This document shows, piece after piece, positions 18,291 to 28,067 of a DNA stretch of 64,000 nucleotides (positions within the stretch are counted from its first letter, which is position 1; each line of letters opens with the position of its first letter). Origin of the DNA: Pedobacter insulae (lineage in GTDB: Bacteria; Bacteroidota; Bacteroidia; Sphingobacteriales; Sphingobacteriaceae); assembly GCF_900113525.1 (NCBI RefSeq), contig NZ_FOPP01000003.1:426575-490574 (forward strand). Direction: 5' to 3'. The translations under genes were made by a program, and so were the position numbers. The notes beneath the pieces were generated by a model, which searched no databases, was not told the DNA's origin, and saw nothing but the letters and a program-made list of their open reading frames with translations.

Positions 18291-19895
18291 TTAATTATTA
18301 ATTTCTTCTACAATCTTATTATTTAATTTAGGCACGGTATAATGATTTTTAACATGCTCTAAAGTTACAATAATGCCTTTGGTATAAGCATTATGTTTGT
18401 AATTAAAAATAGTTTCTAAAACGTCTGGATCTATATATCGAGCATTCGAACCATCTATAATTACATTGGTTTCATTGGGAATTCCAGTTAAAAGCACCTG
18501 TATGGCTGCCTTATTTAAGAACGAAACCTCCTCTGCTAGTTTAATTCTAATATTCTTCTTATTACCTTCTTCCTGTACTTTATAAAAGTATGGATTGCGC
18601 ATGTTGGTGCGAAGTAAGTAAAAGATTGAAAATACCATACCCACGGCTACACCTTTTAATAAATCGGTTAGTACTACGGCCACTACGGTTAAAACAAACG
18701 GAATAAATTGATCCCAACCTTTATGATACATATCTTTAAACAAGGATACTCTAGTAAGTTTATAACCTGTAACCAAAAGTATCGCAGCTAAACAAGCCAA
18801 CGGGATCATGTTAATCAGGGTTGGAATTAATACCAATGATAGCAGCAGTAAAATTCCATGAAAAATAGTTGACATTTTAGTTCTGGCACCAGCGCCAACA
18901 TTCGCTGAACTTCTAACAATAACCGATGTCATTGGCAATCCGCCAATCATACCACTCGCCATGTTTCCAATCCCCTGGGCTATTAACTCTCTATTGGTTG
19001 GAGTTACTCGCTTTATTGGATCAATTTTATCAACTGCTTCGATCCCTAAAAGCGTTTCCAAACTAGCTACAATTGCAATAGTACCTGCAACAATCCAAAC
19101 TTGTTTATTGCCAATTGCGGTAAAATCTGGCATACTAAACAGCCCGATAAACCCATCAAAGCCACTAACAACAGGAATCGCCACCATTTGCTCTGCCTTT
19201 AACGCATATGGAGTTCCCTGAAAAGCAAGACTCAGCGTGATCCCAAGTGCTACCACTATTAAGGGGGCTGGAACCACATTTAGTGTTTTAATTTTTGGCC
19301 AAAATAAAAGAATTAATACGGCCAATACGCTAATTAAAACAGCAGCAAGACTAAACTGATTTAGCGCATTGCCAATAGCAGAAAAGGTATTTTGATTGTC
19401 GCTCTGGAAAAATTGTTCATCACCTAAGAAGTCACTATCAACCCCTAAAGCGTGAGGGAGTTGCTTTAATATTAAAATTAATCCGATTGCTGCGAGCATT
19501 CCCTGGATCACACTGGAGGGAAAATAATTCCCAATAGTGCCGGCCTTAATCAGGCCGAGCACCAATTGAAGAACACCCGCCAAAACCAAAGCAAGTAAAA
19601 AGATTCGGTAATCACCCAATGAGGTAATCGCCCCTAAAACAATAACGGTTAATCCAGCCGCCGGACCACTAACGCTTAACTGCGAACCACTTAAAGAGCC
19701 AGTAACTATCCCCCCAACAATACCTGCAATAAGCCCGGCAAATAGGGGCGCGCCCGAAGCTAGGGCAATTCCCAAACACAGCGGCAACGCAACTAAAAAC
19801 ACTACAATGCTAGAGGGTAAATCGCGCTTTAAATTTTTTTTCAATAAATATTTCTTCACATCGAAGCTTGGAGCTTGCGAATTTTCACTTTTCAT
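18291..19895 (-). CDS. SulP family inorganic anion transporter
   Basis: A 534-residue inner-membrane protein. The N-terminal two-thirds are a series of hydrophobic helices, including LVALPLCLGIALASGAPLFA and the signature stretch GSLSGSQLSVSGPAAG of SulP carriers. The C-terminal part, from about 430, is a soluble STAS-like domain (ETNVIIDGSNARYIDPDVL). SulP proteins carry sulfate, bicarbonate or other anions. The adjacent carbonic anhydrase, 4 bp downstream in the same operon, favours bicarbonate, which is inference from context only. Confidence 0.92.
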   Translation of the reverse strand: MKSENSQAPSFDVKKYLLKKNLKRDLPSSIVVFLVALPLCLGIALASGAPLFAGLIAGIVGGIVTGSLSGSQLSVSGPAAGLTVIVLGAITSLGDYRIFLLALVLAGVLQLVLGLIKAGTIGNYFPSSVIQGMLAAIGLILILKQLPHALGVDSDFLGDEQFFQSDNQNTFSAIGNALNQFSLAAVLISVLAVLILLFWPKIKTLNVVPAPLIVVALGITLSLAFQGTPYALKAEQMVAIPVVSGFDGFIGLFSMPDFTAIGNKQVWIVAGTIAIVASLETLLGIEAVDKIDPIKRVTPTNRELIAQGIGNMASGMIGGLPMTSVIVRSSANVGAGARTKMSTIFHGILLLLSLVLIPTLINMIPLACLAAILLVTGYKLTRVSLFKDMYHKGWDQFIPFVLTVVAVVLTDLLKGVAVGMVFSIFYLLRTNMRNPYFYKVQEEGNKKNIRIKLAEEVSFLNKAAIQVLLTGIPNETNVIIDGSNARYIDPDVLETIFNYKHNAYTKGIIVTLEHVKNHYTVPKLNNKIVEEINN

Positions 19896-20068
19896 AAACT
19901 TTCTTTAAAATTTAATAAATCACACGTAGATAAAGATAACTTTTACTTACCTGCCATATGCAATTAGCTATGCAGCAACGCACTTGCGCATTATAAATCA
20001 CAGCCATTTTTAAAATACCACATTATATTGCAGAATTTATCCTGCAAAAACTGTTGGCTATCAAAAAA

Positions 20069-20407
20069 TTAAGAAAAGTTTGGTGGGGGTGTTGGTACAG
20101 ATGGGTGATAAGGATCAACATATCGCCGCGAATGATCTATGAAGCTATTTTTAATTCCTTGTGTAATCAACTGGGGAATATAATTTACGTCAAACCGTTG
20201 AAACATCAATTTTTGCTCGCCAAATTTGACGTTTGACTTTCCAGGGTCATCCGAGTTATTCTCAGTTTCAAGCTGCATAATCACAGCGCTCATGAGATCT
20301 TTGTCCAAATGAGCAAAAAATACAGGTGCCCCAGAAATTACCATCTTTGCAGTAAAGATACCCAAGAAGGTAAGTACTATAAGTATACGGTATTTGCTTA
20401 GCAACAT
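20069..20407 (-). CDS. Hypothetical secreted or membrane-anchored protein
   Basis: A 112-residue protein not recognised as a defined family. The N-terminus has a hydrophobic helix (about 7-27, ILIVLTFLGIFTAKMVISG) that could be a signal or anchor. The rest is soluble, with acidic ENNSDDPGK and a proline-rich end (VPTPPPNFS). It lies upstream of the SulP gene on the same strand, separated by 173 bp. The overlapping plus-strand ORF in the same place is a shadow. Confidence 0.55.
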   Translation of the reverse strand: MLLSKYRILIVLTFLGIFTAKMVISGAPVFFAHLDKDLMSAVIMQLETENNSDDPGKSNVKFGEQKLMFQRFDVNYIPQLITQGIKNSFIDHSRRYVDPYHPSVPTPPPNFS

Positions 20408-20598
20408 CTATTCGTTATAATTGTATTGATGTTTTCAAAAATACCTCCAAAATATTGAAAGCACCAAATTTTTAAGGAAGAAAAAAGCATTTTTATACAA
20501 AACTTTTACAAATAAAGTGTCGCATGGGTTGAAATTGAAAATCTATTACAAAAAAGCAAGGGATTAACTGTATTTTGGCATCCTTTAACCAACTTATT

Positions 20599-21837
20599 AT
20601 GACGAAACAGATTTTGCCCATTTTATTTGCACTATTTCCGTTTTTTGTATGTGGACAAAACAATAATGCACCATCATCATATGATGAACATGATATAAAA
20701 ATAACCGGTTACCTCCAAGCTCAGTTCCAGAAAGCTCAATCAGCGGGCATTTCTTCGTGGTCTGGTGGAAATTTTGACAAAAACTCCGATCAAAGATTTA
20801 TGATTAGGCGTGGCAGATTAAAAATAGATCGTGTAGATAAATTTTCAAGTATCGTTTTCCAATTAGATGGCACACAGGACGGAGTGAGGTTAATGGATGC
20901 CTTCATTCAGTTTCACGCACCTACCTTACCCTCATTTCGTTTTACAGCAGGCCTGTTTAATAGACCTTTTGGCTATTCTATTGTATACTCTTCAGGATAT
21001 AGAGATTTCCCGGAACGGGCTAGAGTTTTTCAAACGTTGATGCCCCGAGAACGAGATTTAGGGGCAATGATTAGTTTTAATCCGAAAAAAGTTGCCAAAT
21101 TTTTAAGTCTGGATTTAGCTATGGTAAACGGTAGCGGACTAAGTGCGAAGGATTACGATTCTGGCAAAGATTTAATTGGGAACTTAAATTTCAAATTCGA
21201 TAGCCTAGCTCATCAAAAACTACATATTGGTTTCGGCGGATCCTTTTACAAAGGAACTGTACGTAGCAATACCCAAACGTATTTCGAACCAAATGAAGGA
21301 GGGTTTGAGAAGAACAGTTCGCCAAATAATGAAAACAGTAAAGTTAGAAGGGACTATTACGGTGTGAATTTTCAACTTGAATACCACAATTCTTTTGGTG
21401 AAACTACTTTCAAAACGGAGTATATTTATGGGAAGCAGCCAGGAGTGGGCTCATCGGCTAACACAACGGGGCCAGCTGCCAGCACAAGTTTCAGTACTCA
21501 GCCCACTGGCGATTTATATTTGCGAAATTTTAAGGGTTACTACTTTTGGTTCACTCAACAAATAGCACGGACAAGATTTAAAGCAATACTCGGATACGAC
21601 GTATACGACCCGAATGTGGATGTTGAGGAAACACAAATTGGATTTGCGGCAAACAATACCACAGCCGGTGACATCAAATTTAGCACATTAGGTTATGGCT
21701 TAACCTGTTCCATCAATGCTAGACTTAAGCTAACTATTTATAATGAACACGTCACAAATAAACCTACGCAGCTTGCCGCTATTACGAGTGATTTAAATGA
21801 TGATGTATTTACCACACGTTTGCAATACAGATGGTAA
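20599..21837 (+). CDS. OprO/OprP-type phosphate-selective porin family protein
   Basis: A protein of about 412 residues. The ATG at 20599 is chosen because it directly precedes the signal peptide (MTKQILPILFALFPFFVCGQ); a TTG at 20575 is also open. The mature protein has ITGYLQAQFQK, then RRGRLKIDRVDKFSSIVFQLD and FTAGLFNRPFGYSI, as in Porin_O_P barrels, and ends in TRLQYRW with a terminal aromatic. It is an outer-membrane channel. Phosphate or pyrophosphate selectivity is a family property, not shown here. It is not obviously co-transcribed with what follows because a promoter lies in between. Confidence 0.88.
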   Translation: MTKQILPILFALFPFFVCGQNNNAPSSYDEHDIKITGYLQAQFQKAQSAGISSWSGGNFDKNSDQRFMIRRGRLKIDRVDKFSSIVFQLDGTQDGVRLMDAFIQFHAPTLPSFRFTAGLFNRPFGYSIVYSSGYRDFPERARVFQTLMPRERDLGAMISFNPKKVAKFLSLDLAMVNGSGLSAKDYDSGKDLIGNLNFKFDSLAHQKLHIGFGGSFYKGTVRSNTQTYFEPNEGGFEKNSSPNNENSKVRRDYYGVNFQLEYHNSFGETTFKTEYIYGKQPGVGSSANTTGPAASTSFSTQPTGDLYLRNFKGYYFWFTQQIARTRFKAILGYDVYDPNVDVEETQIGFAANNTTAGDIKFSTLGYGLTCSINARLKLTIYNEHVTNKPTQLAAITSDLNDDVFTTRLQYRW

Positions 21838-21849
21838 TGTTTACTTTTA
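21819..21849 (+). promoter_or_regulatory. Candidate promoter for the acyl-CoA carboxylase gene
   Basis: TTTG, a 19-bp spacer, then TACTTTTA, which is one mismatch from the -7 consensus TAnnTTTG. It overlaps the last codons of the porin gene and lies 18 bp before the carboxylase ATG. Confidence 0.45.
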
Positions 21850-21867
21850 GAACCTTTGACCTATCCT

Positions 21868-23409
21868 ATGAAGAATAAAATAGAAATACTCCAAAGCAAG
21901 ATTAAAGAAGCCAACTTAGGCGGCGGTAACGCGAGAATTGAGAGTCAGCATAAAAAAGGTAAATTAACCGCACGAGAGCGAATTCATTTTCTAATGGATG
22001 ATGGTAGTTTTGAAGAAATCGGGATGATGGTTACTCACCGGAGTACTGACTTCGGAATGGAGCGCGAAAAATATTTAGGAGATGGCGTAGTAACTGGTTA
22101 CGGTACTATTAATGGGCGGTTAACTTATATTTTTTCTCAAGATTTCACTGTTTTTGGAGGTTCACTATCGGAAACACATGCAGAGAAAATTTGCAAAATT
22201 ATGGAGATGGCCATGAAAAATGGTGCCCCTTTAATTGGGCTAAATGATAGTGGTGGGGCTCGTATTCAAGAAGGTGTTGTTTCATTGGGAGGTTATGCCG
22301 ATATATTTTATCGCAATGTGCAGGCCTCAGGCGTAATTCCACAGCTATCGGCTATTATGGGGCCCTGTGCCGGTGGAGCTGTTTACTCTCCTGCTATTAC
22401 CGATTTTATTTTAATGGTAGAAAACACCTCTTACATGTTTGTAACGGGTCCAAATGTAGTCAAAACTGTAACTCACGAAATAGTAACCTCCGAAGAATTA
22501 GGTGGTGCAAATACACATGCGAGCAAATCTGGCGTTACCCATTTTGCCTGCGCAAATGAACTTGAGGCCATCAATCATGTTAAAAAATTATTGAGTTATA
22601 TGCCCCAGAACTGCGAAGAAACTCCTTGCAGTTTACCTTATGAGGCATCCGATGAAAGTCGGCCATACCTTAATGATTTAATGCCTCAAAATGCGTCCCA
22701 ACCGTATGACATTCGAGAAATCATCAACACAGTCGCTGACCCAGAAAGCTTTTTAGAAGTGCATGCTGCCTATGCAGAGAACATCGTTGTTGGTTTTGCA
22801 AGATTGGCTGGCAGAAGCATTGGTATAGTCGCCAATCAACCTGCCTTTTTAGCGGGTGTACTTGACAGCAACTCGTCAACAAAAGCAGCTAGATTTGTTC
22901 GATTTTGCGATTGCTTTAATATTCCTTTATTAGTCTTTGAAGATGTACCGGGCTTTTTGCCAGGTACCGATCAGGAATGGAATGGCATCATCACGAATGG
23001 TGCTAAGCTATTATATGCCTTTAGTGAAGCAACTGTTCCTCGCATTACCGTAATTACTCGAAAAGCTTATGGTGGTGCCTATGATGTAATGAATTCGAAG
23101 CATATTGGTGCCGACATGAACTACGCTTGGCCAAGCGCTGAAATTGCTGTGATGGGTGCAAAGGGAGCTGCCGAGATTATTTTTAAAAGAGAAATTACAG
23201 GTGCCGAAAATCCCGAAGAAAAATGGATTGAAAAAGAGAAATTATACTCCGACATTTTTGCCAATCCTTACCGGGCCGCTGAACGCGGATTTATTGACGA
23301 AGTAATTGAACCTGCTCAAACAAGAGCAAAATTGATCAAAGCCTTCAAAATGCTCGAAAATAAGGTTGTAAATATGCCGAGAAAGAAACATGGAAATATC
23401 CCTTTATAG
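21868..23409 (+). CDS. Acyl-CoA carboxylase carboxyltransferase (beta) subunit, propionyl-CoA carboxylase-like
   Basis: A protein of 513 residues from the ATG at 21868; the open frame extends 4 codons to a TTG. It moves the carboxyl group from carboxybiotin to an acyl-CoA. Tandem crotonase-fold halves are seen. The first carries [13 protein letters not shown] and [12 protein letters not shown], which form an oxyanion hole. The second carries [14 protein letters not shown] and [13 protein letters not shown]. Both are typical of PccB and methylmalonyl-CoA carboxyltransferases. The biotinylated alpha subunit is not adjacent, so the substrate (propionyl-, methylcrotonyl-, acetyl-CoA) is inferred only from overall likeness. 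Confidence 0.92.
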   Translation: MKNKIEILQSKIKEANLGGGNARIESQHKKGKLTARERIHFLMDDGSFEEIGMMVTHRSTDFGMEREKYLGDGVVTGYGTINGRLTYIFSQDFTVFGGSLSETHAEKICKIMEMAMKNGAPLIGLNDSGGARIQEGVVSLGGYADIFYRNVQASGVIPQLSAIMGPCAGGAVYSPAITDFILMVENTSYMFVTGPNVVKTVTHEIVTSEELGGANTHASKSGVTHFACANELEAINHVKKLLSYMPQNCEETPCSLPYEASDESRPYLNDLMPQNASQPYDIREIINTVADPESFLEVHAAYAENIVVGFARLAGRSIGIVANQPAFLAGVLDSNSSTKAARFVRFCDCFNIPLLVFEDVPGFLPGTDQEWNGIITNGAKLLYAFSEATVPRITVITRKAYGGAYDVMNSKHIGADMNYAWPSAEIAVMGAKGAAEIIFKREITGAENPEEKWIEKEKLYSDIFANPYRAAERGFIDEVIEPAQTRAKLIKAFKMLENKVVNMPRKKHGNIPL

Positions 23410-23442
23410 ACCTATTCAAGTCTTAATACTCGATACTTTAAA

Positions 23443-23859
23443 ATGGCAGTTATAGAGCAAATATTCCCCTCACTAACATGGCGCATTCGGCACGTCACCA
23501 TGTATCCTCACCAACCTTATGATTTTGTAAAGCTTGAGCATGATTTCGATGGCATCCATTTTGGTATTTATGTCGATTATGAATTAACAGGAGTAGTTTC
23601 ACTTTTTATGGAGGATGGAATTGGGCAGTTTCGAAAACTTGCCATATTGCCCGAAGCACAACACCAAGGTTTAGGCTCACAATTGATGACCTATTTAATC
23701 GATTTCTGTAAAGTGCAAAAACTGACAAAACTTTGGTGCAATGCAAGGGTAAATTCAACAGAATTTTATACTAAATTTGGTTTCCATCAAACTAATCAAA
23801 CCTATTCAGCTGCAGGTTTCGATTTTGTGAGAATGGAATTAGTAATACAATATGGGTAA
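23443..23859 (+). CDS. GNAT family N-acetyltransferase
   Basis: A 138-residue acetyltransferase with the GNAT fold. Motif A, the acetyl-CoA pyrophosphate loop, reads RKLAILPEAQHQGLGSQLM (Q-x-x-G-x-G/S pattern QHQGLGS). The C-terminal part ends FYTKFGFHQTNQTYSAAGFDFVRME, the common end of the family. It lies 33 bp after the carboxylase and 12 bp before an M42 peptidase, all on the same strand, a probable operon. The substrate is unknown. Confidence 0.85.
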   Translation: MAVIEQIFPSLTWRIRHVTMYPHQPYDFVKLEHDFDGIHFGIYVDYELTGVVSLFMEDGIGQFRKLAILPEAQHQGLGSQLMTYLIDFCKVQKLTKLWCNARVNSTEFYTKFGFHQTNQTYSAAGFDFVRMELVIQYG

Positions 23860-23871
23860 TCATATATAACA

Positions 23872-24990
23872 ATGGCAAAGAAGAAAGAAGAAGAAAACAA
23901 GAAAAAACACATTCCTGTAGTAACTAAAAAGTCATTACAGTTTTTCGAAAAATATATAAATAATCCTGCTCCAACTGGATATGAGTGGGAAGGGCAAAAA
24001 CTCTGGTTAGACTATCTGAAACCATATATCGACGAAAGTTTTATTGATAATTATGGCACCGCAGTGGGCGTAATTAACCCAAAAGCAAGTTATAAAGTTG
24101 TGATTGAAGCACATGCTGACGAAATTTCTTGGTATGTAAATTACATTACGAGTGACGGCTTAATTTATGTGATCCGCAACGGAGGATCAGATCATCAGAT
24201 AGCTCCATCAAAACGTGTGAATATTCATACAGAAAAAGGTACCGTAAAAGCAGTTTTTGGTTGGCCGGCTATCCACACCCGTCACGGTGAAAAAGAAGAA
24301 GCTCCGCAGTTGAAAAACATCTTTTTAGATTGCGGCTGTACAACAAAAGAAGAAGTAGAAAAATTAGGGATACATGTGGGTTGTGTAATCACCTATGAAG
24401 ATGAATTTATGGTATTAAACGATCGTTATTATGTTGGTCGTGCGCTCGACAACCGCGCTGGTGGTTTTATGATTGCGGAAGTAGCTAGGTTACTAAAAGA
24501 AAATAAGAAGAAATTACCATTCGGATTATATATTGTAAACTCCGTTCAAGAAGAGATAGGTCTGCGCGGTGCAGAGATGATTGCGCAAAGGATCAAGCCG
24601 AATGTGGCTATTGTAACCGACGTTACGCACGACACGACAACCCCTATGATCAGCAAAATTACACAGGGTGATCTGGCATGCGGTAAGGGGCCAGTTGTTT
24701 CTTATGCGCCAGCGGTGCAAACCAACTTGAATAAACTATTGATCAAGGTCGCAGAAAAAAATGACATCCCTTTTCAGCGTCAAGCATCATCAAGATCTAC
24801 CGGCACAGATACCGACGCCTTCGCTTATTCAAATGGGGGTGTTCCGTCGGCATTAATCTCCCTTCCCCTACGTTATATGCACACTACAGTAGAAATGGTG
24901 CACAAGGAAGATGTTGATAATGTTATTAGTTTAATTTATGAGAGTTTACTAAACATTAAAGCGGAGCAAGATTTTAGAGAATTTTCATAG
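23872..24990 (+). CDS. M42 family metallopeptidase (glutamyl aminopeptidase/endoglucanase-like)
   Basis: A 372-residue aminopeptidase that forms large tetrahedral oligomers in known members. Metal ligands can be read as His81 (EAHADE), Asp193 (ALDNRAGG), Glu227-Glu228 (SVQEEIG), Asp250 (VTDVTHD) and a His in the late YMHTTVEMV. An unusual lysine/glutamate-rich N-terminus (residues 2-12) precedes the catalytic domain. It is cytoplasmic with no signal peptide, and probably trims peptides. It is followed closely by a DUF2059 protein. Confidence 0.92.
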   Translation: MAKKKEEENKKKHIPVVTKKSLQFFEKYINNPAPTGYEWEGQKLWLDYLKPYIDESFIDNYGTAVGVINPKASYKVVIEAHADEISWYVNYITSDGLIYVIRNGGSDHQIAPSKRVNIHTEKGTVKAVFGWPAIHTRHGEKEEAPQLKNIFLDCGCTTKEEVEKLGIHVGCVITYEDEFMVLNDRYYVGRALDNRAGGFMIAEVARLLKENKKKLPFGLYIVNSVQEEIGLRGAEMIAQRIKPNVAIVTDVTHDTTTPMISKITQGDLACGKGPVVSYAPAVQTNLNKLLIKVAEKNDIPFQRQASSRSTGTDTDAFAYSNGGVPSALISLPLRYMHTTVEMVHKEDVDNVISLIYESLLNIKAEQDFREFS

Positions 24991-25029
24991 CAGCCGACTT
25001 AATAATTGATATTTATTCAAACAAAATTT

Positions 25030-25479
25030 ATGAAAAAAAGCCTAATCCTGCTTGCATTCACTTGTTTATCAGTAGTAACAACTTTTGCACAGCAAAAGGA
25101 TGTCGAATATAAGAAAGCAATCCAAAAAATGATCCTTGTATCCGGTAGCGATAAAACCTATAAGGTAGCTATTAGCCAAATGATTGACATGATGGGCAAA
25201 CAAAACTCAAATGTGCCAAAGGAATTCCTAGATAAAATGAATACCAAATTCACACAGAGCTCTATTGCCGACTTAATAGACAAATTAGTCCCTATCTATA
25301 AAAAACATCTCACCTTATCGGAAATAAATCAAATGATTGCTTTTTATCAATCGCCGGTAGGGAAAAAATTTGCTGAAAAAACACCACTCATCACACAAGA
25401 ATCTATGATGGTTGGCCAGCAATGGGGAATGAAAATTGCTAAGGAAATGTCTGAAGAATTAAAAAAGAAATACAATTAA
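25030..25479 (+). CDS. DUF2059 domain-containing secreted protein
   Basis: About 149 residues from the ATG at 25030, which starts a clear signal peptide (MKKSLILLAFTCLSVVTTFA, cleavage before QQK). A TTG 24 bp upstream is also in frame but would add nothing useful. The mature part is helical, with the DUF2059 pattern LVPIYKKHLTLSEINQMIAFYQSP and GKKFAEKTPLI. Probably periplasmic. Function is unknown. It lies 39 bp after the M42 peptidase. Confidence 0.85.
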   Translation: MKKSLILLAFTCLSVVTTFAQQKDVEYKKAIQKMILVSGSDKTYKVAISQMIDMMGKQNSNVPKEFLDKMNTKFTQSSIADLIDKLVPIYKKHLTLSEINQMIAFYQSPVGKKFAEKTPLITQESMMVGQQWGMKIAKEMSEELKKKYN

Positions 25480-25522
25480 TGCTGAGTACTCTTTCTTAAA
25501 TTAAAGCATAAAACATACAGCT

Positions 25523-27094
25523 ATGAGCGATCAAAAAGTTTTATTCACCGAAAAAATAAAATCATCTTATGCACCTACGGGTGCCTCTATTTACTTAGGA
25601 GCAGGGATTTTAAATGGCGAAGTTTTGGCAGCAGCCGAAATCAATCTGCCCTTGAGGATGATGAACCGACATGGCCTAATCGCAGGAGCAACAGGAACCG
25701 GAAAAACTAGGACTTTACAGTTACTTGCCGAACAATTATCAGATGCCAATGTTCCTGTGTTTATGCTCGATGTAAAAGGCGATCTCTCGGGTCTTTATCA
25801 GGCGGGATCAACAAATCCTAAGATAGAAGACCGTTCTAAGCAATTGAATAAGCCCTTTACACCAAGCGGCTATCCTATTGAACTTTATTCTTTAAGCGGG
25901 AAATCTGGCGCTCAAATGCGTGCTACGGTAACTGAGTTCGGACCTGTTTTGTTAGCCAAAATTCTTGAATTAAATGACACTCAAACAGGTGTATTATCGG
26001 TTATATTTAAGTATGCCGATGACAACAAAATGCCCATTGTTGATTTAAACGACCTTAAAAAACTATTAGGTTATTTATCAGAGGGTGCCGGCGCAGCAGA
26101 AATAAAAAGTAGCTACGGTTCAATCTCGACCTCCACTTCAAGCACTATTTTACGGAAAATTGTCACGATTGAGCAGCAAGGCTTAGCCAATTTATTTGGT
26201 GAAAAATCTTTCGATATTGAGGACCTTTTTAATCGCATCGATGGCAAAGGAGTAATTAGCTTGTTAAATATTGCCGATGTCCAAAATCAACCTGTGCTCT
26301 ATTCTACATTTCTGCTAAGTTTGCTAGCTGAAATTTATCAAGCAATGCCTGAAGCCGGAGATTTGGACAAACCAAAACTGGTATTCTTTTTTGATGAAGC
26401 CCATTTGCTTTTTAACGATGCACCAAAGGCATTTCTAGAACAGGTAAACACGATCATCCGACTCATTAGATCGAAAGGAATAGGGGTCTTCTTTTGTACC
26501 CAATCCCCTATGGACATCCCTGAAACCGTTCTAGCTCAACTTGGTAATCGCGTTCAGCATGCATTACGTGCATTTACGCCCAATGATGTTGATGCCTTAA
26601 GAAAAACAGTAAATACTTATCCCAAATCAGATTTTTATGAGATTGATAAAATACTTACCGGATTAGGCACGGGTCAAGCACTTATAACAGTATTAAACGA
26701 AAAAGGTATTCCCACCGAAGTGGCAGCTACCATGTTAACCCCACCAAAAGCTGTTATGGGGCCCATGGCTGTGTCAGATTGTGAAAAGCTGATGCAAACA
26801 AGTCCTATCTTCACGAAGTATCAAGAAGTAATTGATCCAGTTAGCGCTTTCGAGATGCTTACCGATCGGATTAATCAAAAAATGGCGGAGGACAATGAAG
26901 TAAAAGCTGCGCAAGAAGAACAAAAGAACGCTGAAGCAAAACAGAGACCAAGGGCGGGAGAAAAATCAATTGTAGAACAAGTAATGGGCGCTACAATTAC
27001 CAGGCAAATTGGAAAAGAAATTGTGCGTGGTCTCTTTGGAATGTTAACGGGCAAAAAACCACGCTCAAGAAGTGGTGGTATTTTTGGCTTTTAA
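25523..27094 (+). CDS. HerA-like ATPase (DUF853 helicase-like family)
   Basis: A 523-residue P-loop ATPase of the FtsK-HerA superfamily. Walker A GATGTGKT is at 55-62 and Walker B LVFFFDEAHLLF with DEAH at 291-294. Around 318-332 is RSKGIGVFFCTQSPMDIP, the sensor region of DUF853 proteins. The C-terminus is charged and then basic with Gly (RSRSGGIFGF). Related HerA proteins pump DNA for end resection; the DUF853 group has no firm role. There is no partner NurA nuclease in the window. The gene sits in a plus-strand run without obvious functional links. Confidence 0.9.
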   Translation: MSDQKVLFTEKIKSSYAPTGASIYLGAGILNGEVLAAAEINLPLRMMNRHGLIAGATGTGKTRTLQLLAEQLSDANVPVFMLDVKGDLSGLYQAGSTNPKIEDRSKQLNKPFTPSGYPIELYSLSGKSGAQMRATVTEFGPVLLAKILELNDTQTGVLSVIFKYADDNKMPIVDLNDLKKLLGYLSEGAGAAEIKSSYGSISTSTSSTILRKIVTIEQQGLANLFGEKSFDIEDLFNRIDGKGVISLLNIADVQNQPVLYSTFLLSLLAEIYQAMPEAGDLDKPKLVFFFDEAHLLFNDAPKAFLEQVNTIIRLIRSKGIGVFFCTQSPMDIPETVLAQLGNRVQHALRAFTPNDVDALRKTVNTYPKSDFYEIDKILTGLGTGQALITVLNEKGIPTEVAATMLTPPKAVMGPMAVSDCEKLMQTSPIFTKYQEVIDPVSAFEMLTDRINQKMAEDNEVKAAQEEQKNAEAKQRPRAGEKSIVEQVMGATITRQIGKEIVRGLFGMLTGKKPRSRSGGIFGF

Positions 27095-27124
27095 ACCCTA
27101 CCTTTGAATTATTAAAAAAATTAT

Positions 27125-28024
27125 ATGAAACCTACTCTACTTATTCTAGCCGCTGGTATGGCTAGTCGTTATGGAAGCATGAAACAAATAGATGGCTTTG
27201 GCCCCAATGGCGAAACTATTATCGATTATTCAATATATGATGCAATTAAAGCTGGTTTTGGCAAAGTTGTATTCATTATTAAAGAAGAATTTGTGGATAG
27301 TTTTAAAAACATCTTTGATTCAAAACTGAAAGGAAAAATTGAAACTGACTATGTATTTCAAAATTTCGACCTTAAACAATATGGCATCCAAGAAGATATT
27401 TACAGAGAAAAACCATGGGGTACCGCTCATGCGATGTTAGCCGGTAGAAACGCAGTAAAAGAACCATTCTGCATTATCAATGCTGATGATTTTTATGGTT
27501 ATGATGCTTTTAAAAAAATGAGCGATTTCTTAACTAATGAAATTACGGATAGTCAATTTGCTATCATAGGTTATAAGATCGGCAAAACGTTATCTGACTT
27601 TGGAGCAGTATCTCGTGGAGTTTGTAATGTAGACGCTGCCGGAAACATTACTGAAATCAATGAGCGGACAGAAATATATGCTAAAGGTGATGCAATCGTT
27701 TATAAGGAAAATGGCGAAGAATACCCATTGGATTTCGAAAACCCAGTTTCTATGAATTTTTGGGGCTTTACTCCCTCAGTTTTTAAAACTACAGAAGAGC
27801 AGTTTGTTAAATTTGCAGAAGCAAATAAACACAATCCTAAAGCAGAATTCTTCATTCCTTTAGTGGGCGAATATTTAATTAAAAATAACATTGCTGATTT
27901 CAAGAGTATTCCAACCGATAATAAGTGGTTTGGAGTTACCTATAAAGAAGATAAACCAGTTGTACAGGCATCTATTGATCAATTGATCAAAGATGGTGCT
28001 TACCCAGAGAATTTATGGGCATAA
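27125..28024 (+). CDS. Nucleotidyltransferase family protein (NTP:sugar-1-phosphate type)
   Basis: A 299-residue GT-A-like nucleotidyltransferase. The N-terminal signature is LILAAGMASRYGSMKQIDGFG, the NTP-binding loop. Later motifs are WGTAHAMLAGRNAV and CIINADDFYG, with the metal-binding Asp. It resembles sugar-nucleotide pyrophosphorylases, but the substrate (glucose, mannose or another sugar phosphate) is not decidable. The gene is followed by a bidirectional terminator shared with dnaK. Confidence 0.88.
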   Translation: MKPTLLILAAGMASRYGSMKQIDGFGPNGETIIDYSIYDAIKAGFGKVVFIIKEEFVDSFKNIFDSKLKGKIETDYVFQNFDLKQYGIQEDIYREKPWGTAHAMLAGRNAVKEPFCIINADDFYGYDAFKKMSDFLTNEITDSQFAIIGYKIGKTLSDFGAVSRGVCNVDAAGNITEINERTEIYAKGDAIVYKENGEEYPLDFENPVSMNFWGFTPSVFKTTEEQFVKFAEANKHNPKAEFFIPLVGEYLIKNNIADFKSIPTDNKWFGVTYKEDKPVVQASIDQLIKDGAYPENLWA

Positions 28025-28026
28025 CA

Positions 28027-28064
28027 AAAAAAAATGTCCCGATTAACATCGGGACATTTTTTTT
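28027..28064. terminator. Bidirectional rho-independent terminator between nucleotidyltransferase and dnaK
   Basis: A perfect stem of AAAAAAAATGTCCCGAT with ATCGGGACATTTTTTTT around the loop TAAC. A and T tracts on both sides fit termination of both convergent genes. Confidence 0.93.
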
Positions 28065-28067
28065 GAT

